Assembly: GCF_030695035.1 (NCBI RefSeq)
Contig: NZ_JAUYTT010000017.1
Location: 25,127-89,126, forward strand
Direction: 5' to 3'
Source of the DNA: Frigidibacter sp.
GTDB taxonomy: Bacteria > Pseudomonadota > Alphaproteobacteria > Rhodobacterales > Rhodobacteraceae
Length of the DNA: 64,000 nt
This document shows positions 42,578 to 51,655 of the stretch, in pieces. The notes beneath the pieces were generated by a model. That model saw only the letters and a program-made list of their open reading frames with translations, did not search any database and was not told the origin of the DNA. Each line of letters begins with the position of its first letter. Position 1 is the first letter of the stretch. The position numbers were made by a program, and so were the translations under genes.

Positions 42578-43581
42578 CCGCCTTGCCCCGGTTCCCGGCA
42601 GTGGTGACGCTGGACCAGATCCGCGCCGCGGCGGCGCGGATCGCCCCGCATCTGCGCCGCACGCCGATGGAAGTGGATGCGCATCTGTCGGCGCTGCTGG
42701 GGGTGCCGGTCTGGCTGAAGCTGGAGCATCTGCAGGCGACCGGCGCGTTCAAGCTGCGCGGCGCGACCAATGCGCTGCTGACGCTGCCGCCCGAGGCGCT
42801 GGCGCGCGGGGTCGTCACCGCCTCCACCGGCAATCACGGGCGGGCGCTGGCCCATGCGGCGCGGGCGCAGGGGGTGCGCGCGGTGGTGTGCCTGTCGCGG
42901 CTGGTGCCGGCCAACAAGATCGCCGCGATCCGCGATCTGGGGGCCGAGGTGCGGATCGTCGGCGACAGCCAGGATCAGGCGATGCTGGAGGTCGCCCGCG
43001 CGGTGGCCCAGGAAGGGCTGGCCGAGGTGCCGCCCTTTGACGATGCCGCCGTGATCGCGGGGCAAGGCACGCTGGGGCTGGAGATTGCGCGGGATCTGCC
43101 CGATGTGACGACGGTGCTGGTGCCACTGTCGGGCGGCGGACTTGCGGCAGGGGTTGCGACTGCCGTGAAGGGCCTGCGCCCCGATGTGCGCGTGATCGGT
43201 CTGACGATGGACCGCGGCGCGGCAATGGCGGCGAGCCTTGCCAAGGGGCATCCGGTGGAGGTGGCCGAGGAGGCAAGCCTTGCGGATTCGCTCGGCGGCG
43301 GCATCGGGCTGCAGAACCGCCTGACGTTTGGAATGTGCCGGGCGCTGCTCGACGATGTGGTGCTGCTGACCGAGGCGGAAATCGCCGCCGGGATGCGCCA
43401 TGCCTATCGCCACACCCGCGCGGTGATCGAGGGCGGGGCGGCGGTGGGCATCAGTGCGATCCTTGCCGGGAAGATCACCGCAACGGGCCCGGTGGCGGTG
43501 ATCCTGTCGGGCGGCAATGTCGATATGGACCTGCACCTGCGGGTGATGAACGGGGCCGATGACGTGGGGCCACAAGCATGA
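42574..43581 (+). CDS. eutB: hydroxyectoine utilisation dehydratase EutB
   Basis: A 335-residue fold-type II PLP enzyme, threonine dehydratase-like. The PLP lysine is K60 in TGAFKLRGATNAL and the phosphate loop is SGGGLAAG. It would eliminate water from hydroxylated N-acetyl-diaminobutyrate. It overlaps eutA and eutC by 4 bases. Confidence 0.92.
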   Translation: MTALPRFPAVVTLDQIRAAAARIAPHLRRTPMEVDAHLSALLGVPVWLKLEHLQATGAFKLRGATNALLTLPPEALARGVVTASTGNHGRALAHAARAQGVRAVVCLSRLVPANKIAAIRDLGAEVRIVGDSQDQAMLEVARAVAQEGLAEVPPFDDAAVIAGQGTLGLEIARDLPDVTTVLVPLSGGGLAAGVATAVKGLRPDVRVIGLTMDRGAAMAASLAKGHPVEVAEEASLADSLGGGIGLQNRLTFGMCRALLDDVVLLTEAEIAAGMRHAYRHTRAVIEGGAAVGISAILAGKITATGPVAVILSGGNVDMDLHLRVMNGADDVGPQA

Positions 43582-44564
43582 GAGACCCCATCACCCTGCT
43601 GACCGAGGCCGATCTGCGCGCGCTGGTGCCGCTGGACATGGAGGCGGTGGGCTGCATCGAGGCCGCCTTCGCCGCGCTGGCGACGCAGGCAGTGGCGATG
43701 CCGCCCATCCTGCGGCTGGATATTCCCGAGCATCGCGGCGAGGTCGATGTGAAGACCGCCTATGTGCCGGGGCTCGACAGTTTCGCCATCAAGATCAGCC
43801 CCGGCTTCTTTGGCAATCCGGCGCTTGGGCTGCCCTCCACCAATGGCATGATGGTGGTGCTGTCGGCCCGCACGGGCCTAGTGCAGGCGCTGCTGCTGGA
43901 CAATGGCTACCTGACCGATGTGCGCACCGCCGCGGCGGGCGCAGTCGCGGCGCGGCATCTGGCGCGGGCGGATGCGCGCACCGCGGCCGTGCTTGGCGCG
44001 GGGATGCAGGCGGAGATGCAGCTGCGCGCGCTGGCGCTGGTGCGGCCGCTGACCAGCGCGCGTATCTGGGCGCGAGACGGCGCCAAGGCGGCGGCTCTGG
44101 CGGCGCGGCTGGAGCTTGGCTTCCCGGTGACGGCTGCCGGATCGGTCGAGGATGCGGTGACGGGCGCCGATGTGATCGTGACGACGACGCCGGCGACCGC
44201 GCCGATCCTGCCCTCGGCCCTCGTGACCCCCGGCCAGCACATCACCGCAATGGGCTCCGACGCCGGGCACAAGAACGAGATTGACCCGGCGCTGATCGCC
44301 CGCGCCCGCTATGTCGCCGACCGGGTGACACAGACAGAGCTGCTGGGGGAGTTGCACCATGCCATCGCCGCCGGCCTCGCACAGGTGGGGGCGGGCCACG
44401 CCGAGCTGGGGCAGGTGGTGGCGGGGCTGGTGCCGGGGCGCGAGAGCGACGCCCAGATCACCCTCGCCGACCTCACCGGCACCGGCATTCAGGATACCGC
44501 CATTGCAGCATTGGCGCTGACCCGCGCCCGTGCTGCCGGGGCGGGGCAGAGTTTCAGCGTTTGA
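43578..44564 (+). CDS. eutC: ectoine utilisation protein EutC (ornithine cyclodeaminase-like)
   Basis: A 328-residue OCD/mu-crystallin family protein with the NAD-binding motif LGAGMQAEMQ (139-148), K72 and the DVRTAAAGA segment. It is part of the hydroxyectoine branch with EutA and EutB. Its start overlaps eutB by 4 bases, and doeA follows after 43 bases. Confidence 0.92.
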   Translation: MRDPITLLTEADLRALVPLDMEAVGCIEAAFAALATQAVAMPPILRLDIPEHRGEVDVKTAYVPGLDSFAIKISPGFFGNPALGLPSTNGMMVVLSARTGLVQALLLDNGYLTDVRTAAAGAVAARHLARADARTAAVLGAGMQAEMQLRALALVRPLTSARIWARDGAKAAALAARLELGFPVTAAGSVEDAVTGADVIVTTTPATAPILPSALVTPGQHITAMGSDAGHKNEIDPALIARARYVADRVTQTELLGELHHAIAAGLAQVGAGHAELGQVVAGLVPGRESDAQITLADLTGTGIQDTAIAALALTRARAAGAGQSFSV

Positions 44565-44607
44565 GTTTTTACGTTTGACCGGGCCGCTTGCCCTAAAGGA
44601 GACGAAG

Positions 44608-45789
44608 ATGAGTGAGGTTGCGTTGAAGTTCGACCGGGCGGAATATGCCGCGCGGCTGGACAAGACCCGCGCGGCTATGGCGGCCAAGGGGGTCGATCTG
44701 CTGGTCGTCACCGACCCGTCCAACATGAACTGGCTGACGGGCTATGACGGCTGGTCCTTCTACGTGCATCAATGCGTGGTGGTGCCGCCGACGGGTGAGC
44801 CGGTCTGGTATGGCCGCGGGCAGGATGCCAATGGCGCCAAGCTGACGGCCTACCTTCAGCCCGACAGCATCATCGGCTATCCCGACCACTACGTGCAAAG
44901 CACCGAACGCCACCCGATGGACCTGCTGAGCCAGATCCTGACGGATCGCGGCTGGGGCAAGCTGCGCATCGGGGTGGAGATGGACAATTACTGGTTCACC
45001 GCCGCCGCCTTTGCCGCCCTGATGAAGGGCGTGCCGAATGCGAAGTTCAGCGACTGCACGGCGCTGGTGAACTGGCAGCGCGCGGTGAAGTCGCCGCAGG
45101 AAATCGCTTATATGCGCAACGCCGCCCGCATCGTCGAAGGCATGCACGCCCGCATCTTCGACAAGGTCGAGGTGGGCATGCGCAAATGCGATCTGGTGGC
45201 GGAAATCTACGATGCCGGCACCCGCGGCGTGGACGGGATCGGCGGCGATTACCCCGCCATCGTGCCGCTGCTGCCCTCGGGCCGCGATGCCTCTGCCCCG
45301 CATCTGACATGGGATGACAAGCCCATGCAAAGCGGCATGGGCACGTTCTTTGAAATCGCCGGCTGCTACAACCGCTACCATGTGCCGCTGTCGCGCACCG
45401 TGTTCCTTGGCAAGCCGACGCAGGCCTTCCTCGATGCCGAAAAGGCGACGCTGGAGGGGATGGAGGCCGGGCTTGCCGCCGCCAAGCCGGGGAATACCTG
45501 CGAGGATATCGCCAATGGCTTCTTTGCCGTGCTGGCGAAATACGGGATCCTCAAGGACAACCGCACCGGCTATGGCATCGGGCTCAGCTATCCGCCCGAC
45601 TGGGGCGAACGCACCATGAGCCTGCGGCTGGGCGACAAGACGGTGCTCCAGCCGGGGATGACCTTCCACTTCATGACCGGCCTGTGGCTGGAAGACATGG
45701 GGCTGGAGATCACCGAAAGCATCCTGATCACCGAAACCGGGGTCGAATGCTTTGCCAATGTGCCGCGCAAGCTGTTCGTGAAGGACTGA
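44608..45789 (+). CDS. doeA: ectoine hydrolase DoeA
   Basis: A 393-residue protein with a creatinase N-terminal domain (about 1-160) and an M24 pita-bread domain. It opens the ectoine ring to give N-acetyl-diaminobutyrate. The N terminus DPSNMNWLTGYDGWSFY is typical. It is also called eutD. AAAGGAG ends 5 bases before the ATG at 44608, so the 26-codon upstream extension is rejected. Confidence 0.94.
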   Translation: MSEVALKFDRAEYAARLDKTRAAMAAKGVDLLVVTDPSNMNWLTGYDGWSFYVHQCVVVPPTGEPVWYGRGQDANGAKLTAYLQPDSIIGYPDHYVQSTERHPMDLLSQILTDRGWGKLRIGVEMDNYWFTAAAFAALMKGVPNAKFSDCTALVNWQRAVKSPQEIAYMRNAARIVEGMHARIFDKVEVGMRKCDLVAEIYDAGTRGVDGIGGDYPAIVPLLPSGRDASAPHLTWDDKPMQSGMGTFFEIAGCYNRYHVPLSRTVFLGKPTQAFLDAEKATLEGMEAGLAAAKPGNTCEDIANGFFAVLAKYGILKDNRTGYGIGLSYPPDWGERTMSLRLGDKTVLQPGMTFHFMTGLWLEDMGLEITESILITETGVECFANVPRKLFVKD

Positions 45790-45793
45790 TCCG

Positions 45794-46807
45794 ATGCTGC
45801 AGCAGATGGTGCGCCCGTCGCCAATTTCGGCGACGGTGGATTTCGATGCGGAGGGGATGAGCCATGGCTTCCTCCGCCTGCCCTACAGCCGCGACGATGC
45901 GGCCTGGGGATCGGTGATGATCCCGCTGACGGTGGTGCGCAACGGCGAGGGGCCGACCGCGCTGCTGACGGGGGGCAATCATGGCGATGAATATGAGGGG
46001 CCGATCGCGCTCTTCGATCTCGCGCACAGCCTGCGGCCCGAGGAGGTGACGGGCCGGGTCATCATCATCCCGGCGATGAACCAGCCGGCCTTCGGCGCGG
46101 GCACCCGCACCTCGCCCATCGACCGGGGCAACCTGAACCGCAGCTTTCCGGGCCGCCCCGATGGCACGGTGACCGAGAAGATCGCCGACTATTTCCAGCG
46201 CGTGCTGCTGCCGATGGCCGATGTGGTGCTGGATTTCCACTCGGGCGGCAAGACGCTGGATTTCCTGCCCTTCTGCGCGGCGCATGTGCTGGCCGACAAG
46301 ATGCAGCAGGACCGCGCCTTCGATCTGGTGCGGGCCTTTGGCGCGCCCTACAGTGTCAAGATGCTGGAGATTGACGCCGTGGGCATGTACGACACCGCCG
46401 CTGAAGAGATGGGCAAACTGTTCGTGACGACAGAGCTTGGCGGGGGTGGCACCGCCGGGGCGCGCACCGCCGACATCGCCATCCGCGGGGCGCGCAACCT
46501 GCTGATCGCGGCCAAGGTGATGCGGGGCGAGGTGGCGCCGCAGCCGACCCAATGGCTCGACATGCCCGATGCCGATTGCTTCACCTTTGCCGAGGATGCG
46601 GGGCTGATCCAGTTCCTTGCCGATCTGGGTGACCGGGTCGAGGCGGGCCAGCCGATTGCCCGGATCTGGCCGACAGGGCGGACCGGCCTTGCCCCGCGAG
46701 AGCTGCACACACGGCGCGCGGGCCTCTTCACGGCGCGGCATTTCCCGGGGCTAGTGAAGCCGGGCGATTGCGTGGCCGTGGTCGCGGTGGAGATCGCCGA
46801 AGCATGA
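45794..46807 (+). CDS. doeB: N-acetyl-diaminobutyrate deacetylase DoeB
   Basis: A 337-residue zinc-dependent deacylase of the succinylglutamate desuccinylase/aspartoacylase family. The zinc ligands are H63 and E66 in GGNHGDEYEG, with DFHSGG as the third. It removes acetate from N-acetyl-L-2,4-diaminobutyrate to give diaminobutyrate for DoeD. It is also called eutE. It follows doeA by 4 bases and overlaps the EamA gene by 4. Confidence 0.94.
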   Translation: MLQQMVRPSPISATVDFDAEGMSHGFLRLPYSRDDAAWGSVMIPLTVVRNGEGPTALLTGGNHGDEYEGPIALFDLAHSLRPEEVTGRVIIIPAMNQPAFGAGTRTSPIDRGNLNRSFPGRPDGTVTEKIADYFQRVLLPMADVVLDFHSGGKTLDFLPFCAAHVLADKMQQDRAFDLVRAFGAPYSVKMLEIDAVGMYDTAAEEMGKLFVTTELGGGGTAGARTADIAIRGARNLLIAAKVMRGEVAPQPTQWLDMPDADCFTFAEDAGLIQFLADLGDRVEAGQPIARIWPTGRTGLAPRELHTRRAGLFTARHFPGLVKPGDCVAVVAVEIAEA

Positions 46808-47682
46808 CCCGGCTTCCGCCCGCCGACATTGCCCGCGCGGTGCTGGTGGCGCTGATCTGGGGGATGGGCTTTGTCGTCGCCAAGGGCGCGACCGAGCATT
46901 TCCCGCCGATCCTGCTGCAGGCCTTCCGTTTCGCGGTGACGGCGACGGTGATGGCGATGTTCCTGCGCAGACCGGGGCGGGGCAACCTGCCCTGGCTGCT
47001 GGCGGTGTCGCTGATCGGCGCCACCATCCAGTACAGCCTGACCTTCAGCGGCGTGCATCGGCTGTCGGCCGGCATCGCCGCGCTGGTGATCCAGCTGGAG
47101 GTGCCGTTCCTCGTGCTGCTCGGCGCGCTGCTGCTGGGAGAGCGGCCGAAGCCCCGGCACTGGGTCGGCATCGCGCTGGCCTTTGCCGGGGTGGCCTTCA
47201 TCGCCGGGAATATCCGCTTTGGCGGGGCCTGGGCGGCGCTGTTGATGATGATGGGCGGCGCGTTTTCCTGGGCGCTTGGTCAGGTGATGATCCGCAAGCT
47301 GCGCGGGATCAGCGGGCGGGAAATCACGGCCTGGGTCGCAGTGCTGGCAACGCCGCAGCTGTTCCTGGCCTCGCTGCTGTTCGAAACCGGGCAGGGCGCC
47401 GCGATTGCCGGGGCCGGGCCGGATGTCTGGGCGGCGGTGGCCTATCTGGGGCTGATCATGACGGCGCTTGGCTATTACCTGTGGAACTCGCTGCTGGTGC
47501 GGCATGAGGTGGGGCGGGTCGCGCCCTTCTTGCTGTTGCTGCCGGTGTTCTCGGTCCTGGGCGGGGTGCTGTTTCTGGGCGAGGTTCTGTCGCCCGCGCA
47601 ACTGATCGGCGGCGCGCTGGTGCTGTCGGGCGTGGGGCTGATGCTGATCGAACGGAAGCAGCCGGAGAGCGTGGCGGCCTGA
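46804..47682 (+). CDS. EamA family (DMT) transporter at the end of the ectoine operon
   Basis: A 292-residue inner membrane protein with two EamA repeats and about ten helices. The first begins MTRLPPADIARAVLVALIWGMGF. EamA transporters export amino acids and metabolites. The ATGA overlap with doeB means it is translated with the ectoine genes, so an ectoine pathway intermediate or amino acid is the likely cargo. I do not recall EamA as a standard member of this cluster. It is convergent with the GTPase gene, 1 base away. Confidence 0.88.
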   Translation: MTRLPPADIARAVLVALIWGMGFVVAKGATEHFPPILLQAFRFAVTATVMAMFLRRPGRGNLPWLLAVSLIGATIQYSLTFSGVHRLSAGIAALVIQLEVPFLVLLGALLLGERPKPRHWVGIALAFAGVAFIAGNIRFGGAWAALLMMMGGAFSWALGQVMIRKLRGISGREITAWVAVLATPQLFLASLLFETGQGAAIAGAGPDVWAAVAYLGLIMTALGYYLWNSLLVRHEVGRVAPFLLLLPVFSVLGGVLFLGEVLSPAQLIGGALVLSGVGLMLIERKQPESVAA

Positions 47683-47683
47683 G

Positions 47684-49258
47684 CTACTCGGGCTTGTCGT
47701 CCGGCTCGGCCGGGCGCCCCTGCGAGAACGCCCGCCGCGCGAGCCTACTCCCGAAGCGGCCGGCGCCCTGCAGGAAGCCGCGCCCGCTCCGCGCCGCCTC
47801 GGCCATCGAGCGGCTGCCCTTCCCCGCCGCCATCCGCCGCCGATTGCGCTGGACCAGCAGCGCATGGCCAAGTCCCGCCTCCATATCGGTCCGCAGCGGC
47901 TCTATGTTCCACTCGGGGCTCACTGCGCAAACGGGCAGCGGCCTCAGGCCCCCCATATCGCCCGCGATGGCGGCGACGGCCCCGGCAAAGACCTGCTGCA
48001 CCTCGGCTGGCAGGCGGTTTTCCGGGTAGGGCCAGCCCGGTGCCAACTGGTCGATGCAGCTCGCCACCGCGATGATCTCGGGCCGCCGCCGCGCCGGTTC
48101 GGCGGCAAAACTCGCCTCGAACCGCTGCAGCAGCGCCAGATCGGCGGCGCGGCCGGGGCGGTTGGCGCGCAGCACCCAGACGATCAGGTCCGCCTCGCGC
48201 AGCTCCGCCAGCAGCGTGGCAAGGCTATCTGCCGACCCGTCGATCCCGCGGCTGTCGATCCAGTGGCAGGGCACGTCGCCGATGGCCGCCTCGTAGGTCA
48301 CCAGCCCAGGCGTCGTCGGCGCCATGTCCGTCTCGGCCCGGTCATCCCCCAGCAGCGCGTTGATCAGCGTCGATTTTCCGGCGCTGATCTGGCCCACAAA
48401 CACCACCCGCAGCGGGGTATCCGCCTCGGCCATGCGGGCCATGTCGGCATCGGTCTGCTCCAGCTCTATCGCCAGCAGCTCGGCATCCGAGAAGCGCAGG
48501 CGGCCCGAATACAGCTCCACCGCCGAATAGGCGACCTCCTCCAGCAAGATCGCCTGCAGCACCCCCATCATCTGGTCGCTCAGCCAGTCGGAATTGCCGC
48601 CCGACACGATCAGCTCCACCTCGCGCGCAATGCCCACCGCCGGATTCAAAAGCACGCGCAGCGCCCGGTAGCCATAGCGCCCTGCCGTCCACAGGCCGGA
48701 CAGGTTGCCCCGGTTGCGCCACAGCCATTGCAGCGTCTGCAAGGACACGGTGTCGGCAAAGGGCACATGCGCGCGCAGCCGGGCGCGGTAGCGCGTCACG
48801 CTGCGCTCGATCAGCAGCAGCGCCTCGGGCAGGGTAAAGTCGAGCGCGGTGCGGCTGCCGAACCCCTTCGCCACCTCATCGACAATGCCAAGCGCAAGGT
48901 CCGGCAGTTCCTCCCACGGCTGCGCGGTGGCGGTCGTCGCCTCGATCTTGCGGCGGGCGCGGTCGAAGGCGGCGGCCTCTTGCGGCAGCCAGTCGGGATT
49001 GGCGCTGACCGCCATCTCGGCCGCCAGATCGCCCACCGTCACCGGCGCGCGGCGGCGGCGACGCGCAACCCACCGCAGCAGCGTGACGGTCCCGCCGAAA
49101 AGGGCCGCGACGCCGACGAAATGCAGGAGATACCCTTTCTCGCCCAGCCACAGGAAGCCGAGAAGGCTGGTCACGGCAATCGGCAGCGCCACGCTGGCGA
49201 TCACCAGCAGCCGGTCCCATCGCAGCAGCGCGCCGCGGATCCGGTCAGCTAGGGTCAT
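47684..49258 (-). CDS. membrane-linked GTPase, first of a tandem pair
   Basis: A 524-residue protein with two hydrophobic helices (about 16-36 and 43-63), a helical region, and a C-terminal GTPase domain. The P-loop is GQISAGKST (289-297), switch II is DSRGID (335-340) and a possible T/NKxD equivalent is degenerate (ASCIDQ). It looks like a dynamin- or Era-like membrane GTPase. It overlaps the second GTPase gene by 14 bases. Function unknown. The ATG at 49258 is chosen since the upstream frame is inside the other gene. Confidence 0.75.
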   Translation of the reverse strand: MTLADRIRGALLRWDRLLVIASVALPIAVTSLLGFLWLGEKGYLLHFVGVAALFGGTVTLLRWVARRRRRAPVTVGDLAAEMAVSANPDWLPQEAAAFDRARRKIEATTATAQPWEELPDLALGIVDEVAKGFGSRTALDFTLPEALLLIERSVTRYRARLRAHVPFADTVSLQTLQWLWRNRGNLSGLWTAGRYGYRALRVLLNPAVGIAREVELIVSGGNSDWLSDQMMGVLQAILLEEVAYSAVELYSGRLRFSDAELLAIELEQTDADMARMAEADTPLRVVFVGQISAGKSTLINALLGDDRAETDMAPTTPGLVTYEAAIGDVPCHWIDSRGIDGSADSLATLLAELREADLIVWVLRANRPGRAADLALLQRFEASFAAEPARRRPEIIAVASCIDQLAPGWPYPENRLPAEVQQVFAGAVAAIAGDMGGLRPLPVCAVSPEWNIEPLRTDMEAGLGHALLVQRNRRRMAAGKGSRSMAEAARSGRGFLQGAGRFGSRLARRAFSQGRPAEPDDKPE

Positions 49259-50342
49259 GGCGGCCCTGCGCCAGCGCGCCCTTGTAGAGCGTGCGGATGG
49301 TCTGCGGCGTGACCGCCTGCCCCTCGCTGACAGAGTGCAGATAGGCGGCAGCGGCGCGGCCAAGCGCATAGGTGGCGGCAAAGCTGAGGGTGCCGGCCGC
49401 CGCCGCCCCCACCGTCTGGCCAAAGACCGGGATCAGCTTGGCCAATTGCCGCAGGCCGTAGCTGGCGCCAAAGCGCAGTGCGGCGCCCGTGCCAAGCGCG
49501 GCGGCAAACTCATAAAACCGCGCCCGCGTCCATTCCACGCCGTACCGCGCCGCCAGCGCCCGCAGCATCGCCGCCTGCACCCCCGGCACCGCGACGGCCC
49601 CCACAACCGGGGCGACATCGGCCGTGCCAGCGGCGCCCGCATACCACAGTACCTCGGCCCGGTTCGTGGCCCATCGCGCCGGCTCGCCGGCCCGGTATTC
49701 CTCGCGCGCGAGGGCCAGCGCGACCTCGGGCATCATCTCGTCCAGCAATGCGGTGAGCGGCTGTACGGCTTCGGCCGGGATCGGGTCCACGGCAGGCAAG
49801 GACAGCTCCACCTGCTTCAGCGGCGCACCTGCGGCCTTGTCGAACAGCGCCTGCGTGCGGCTGCGGGCCCGGAAGCGTTCCTGCGCATCCCCCAGAAGGT
49901 CCGCGCCGGTATGCACCACCAACGCCCGCAGCTTGCCCTGCCGGCGGCGCAGCGTCGCCAGCACATCGGCCACCTCGCCCTGCACCGGGTCATCGAGGCG
50001 CGCCACCACGACGATCACATGCGAGGCCTTCTTGCACAGCGCCAGATCCTCGGCCGGATCATAGCCTGCCTCGCCCAGACCGCGCGTGTCGAGGAAGCGC
50101 ATCAGGGGAAGGTCCTGCGGGAAGTCGAACTGCATCGAGGCGCGGGTGCAGGGCGCAAAGCCATTGCCCACCACCACCTCGGGCAGGCCGGTCAGCGCCC
50201 GCACCAGCGTCGACTTGCCCGCGCCGGTCTTGCCCAGCAGCCAGATCACCGGCAGCGGCCGCTCGGTCAACTCGGGCGGCAACTCTGTGGGCGCAGAGGA
50301 GGGCGAGAGCTTCTGCCACAGGCGTTCGAACCGATGTCTCAA
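49245..50342 (-). CDS. GTPase with DUF697-like C terminus, second of a tandem pair
   Basis: A 365-residue GTPase with P-loop GKTGAGKST (37-45) and DTRG (85-88). The base-specificity motif is HTGAD rather than NKxD. The C terminus has IPVFGQTVGAAAAGTLSFAA then ALGRAAAAYL, which resembles DUF697 (YcjF-like) and is hydrophobic. The start is a TTG at 50342, with GGAGG 6 bases upstream. It is the first gene of a two-gene transcript with the GTPase above. Confidence 0.75.
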   Translation of the reverse strand: MRHRFERLWQKLSPSSAPTELPPELTERPLPVIWLLGKTGAGKSTLVRALTGLPEVVVGNGFAPCTRASMQFDFPQDLPLMRFLDTRGLGEAGYDPAEDLALCKKASHVIVVVARLDDPVQGEVADVLATLRRRQGKLRALVVHTGADLLGDAQERFRARSRTQALFDKAAGAPLKQVELSLPAVDPIPAEAVQPLTALLDEMMPEVALALAREEYRAGEPARWATNRAEVLWYAGAAGTADVAPVVGAVAVPGVQAAMLRALAARYGVEWTRARFYEFAAALGTGAALRFGASYGLRQLAKLIPVFGQTVGAAAAGTLSFAATYALGRAAAAYLHSVSEGQAVTPQTIRTLYKGALAQGRHDPS

Positions 50343-50772
50343 CAGATACCTCCGGGGCGGGCAACAGGGCCCAACGCCAGTATGCGCCCCCCCGTTCCAG
50401 CCGCAAGCGGGATTGGGGTAGCGGGCAGGTGTGTTTCCACGAGCTGACGGCTTGGCGCATTGGCCTGTAAAAGGTGCTGCCCAGAATTTCGGCCAGGCAC
50501 ATGCGTGCCCACCTGGGCGGATCCATCAGAATTTGGCACCGTCCGGGATGGCGGCACCCCCTTGCCCTGCGGCTTGCGCCTCCGGGCACCAAATCCGCAA
50601 AGTGCAGCGCAAAACGTAGGACTGGTTACTGCTCTATCCTGCCAAACCGCCGCAACGCCCACACCGCAGGCACTGCCTGCGGGTTTCGCCCCCCTGCGGT
50701 GAAAAATCTTGACCGGCACGGCAGCGCAAGCGTGAAGTCAGCACATTGCCAACACCCAAGGGGAGCCGCGCC
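50343..50772. other. 430-base gap without a recognisable gene
   Basis: Open frames here lack good starts or family motifs. The gap must hold the promoters of the GTPase pair and the cyclase gene. One perfect palindrome is present: CCGCAGGCA / TGCCTGCGG (50664-50682), whose GGCACTGCC core also occurs in P1 of the cluster at 28362-28570. The cyclase gene has AAGGGGAG near 50759. Confidence 0.5.
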
Positions 50773-51588
50773 ATGTGCAATGCCTGTCTGATCGAGAATG
50801 TAAAATCCTCCATGCTCTCGCGCCGGTCGCTGTTCACCGGCGCGGCGGCGGTCACGGCGGCCAGCGTCGCCTCGGGCCTTCTGTCGGCCCGCCCCGCGCT
50901 GGCGCAGGCGACGGGCAAGGTGGTGGACCTGACCCACACCTATGACAGCGACTTCCCCACCTTCGACGGCAAGCCCGGCATCCTCTACGACGTGGACAAG
51001 ACCTTCGCCGCCGATGGCTACAACCTGTTCAAGCTGACGATCTTTGAACACACCGGCACCCATATCGACACGCCGCTGCATTTCTCCGAAGGCGGCACCT
51101 CGGTCGATGCGCTGCCGGTGGAGAATCTCGTCTGCCCTCTGTGCATCATCGACATCACGGCCAAGGCGGCGGAAGACGCGAATGCCACGGTCGAGGCCGA
51201 GGATATCGAGGCCTGGATCAGCGCCAATGGCGAGATCCCGGCGGGGGCCTGCATTGCCATGCATTCAGGCTGGGGCGCGAAGGCCCCGGACGCCTCCTGG
51301 CGCAACACGCCCGATGGCGCGCTGGCCTTCCCGGGGTTTGGCAAATCCGCGACCGACCTGTTGATGGAAACCGGCGCCGGATCGATCGGGGTTGACACCA
51401 TGTCGCTCGACCCCGGAAATTCGGCCGATTTCGCGGTGCACTATTCGTGGCTGCCCTCGGGCCGCTTCGGGATCGAGGGGCTGGCCAATCTGGACCAGTT
51501 GCCCGCGACCGGCGCCACGGTGTTCATCGGCGCGCCCAAGCATCGCGGCGGCACCGGCGGGCCGGCGCGGGTGATGGCGATGCTCTGA
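50773..51588 (+). CDS. cyclase family protein, Tat-exported
   Basis: A 271-residue metal-dependent hydrolase of the cyclase/kynurenine formamidase family, with the zinc motif HTGTHID (93-99). A twin-arginine signal (SRRSLF, R17-R18) and a hydrophobic stretch end near ALA-Q (44/45), so it acts in the periplasm. Before it lies an unusual MCNAC (C2, C5). Substrate unknown. AAGGGGAG precedes the ATG at 50773. Confidence 0.85.
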   Translation: MCNACLIENVKSSMLSRRSLFTGAAAVTAASVASGLLSARPALAQATGKVVDLTHTYDSDFPTFDGKPGILYDVDKTFAADGYNLFKLTIFEHTGTHIDTPLHFSEGGTSVDALPVENLVCPLCIIDITAKAAEDANATVEAEDIEAWISANGEIPAGACIAMHSGWGAKAPDASWRNTPDGALAFPGFGKSATDLLMETGAGSIGVDTMSLDPGNSADFAVHYSWLPSGRFGIEGLANLDQLPATGATVFIGAPKHRGGTGGPARVMAML

Positions 51589-51655
51589 CGCACTCGTGAC
51601 GGCGGGCCAAGCGACGGTTCTTGCCCCCTGCGGGGCAAGAACGTAAACAGAACAT

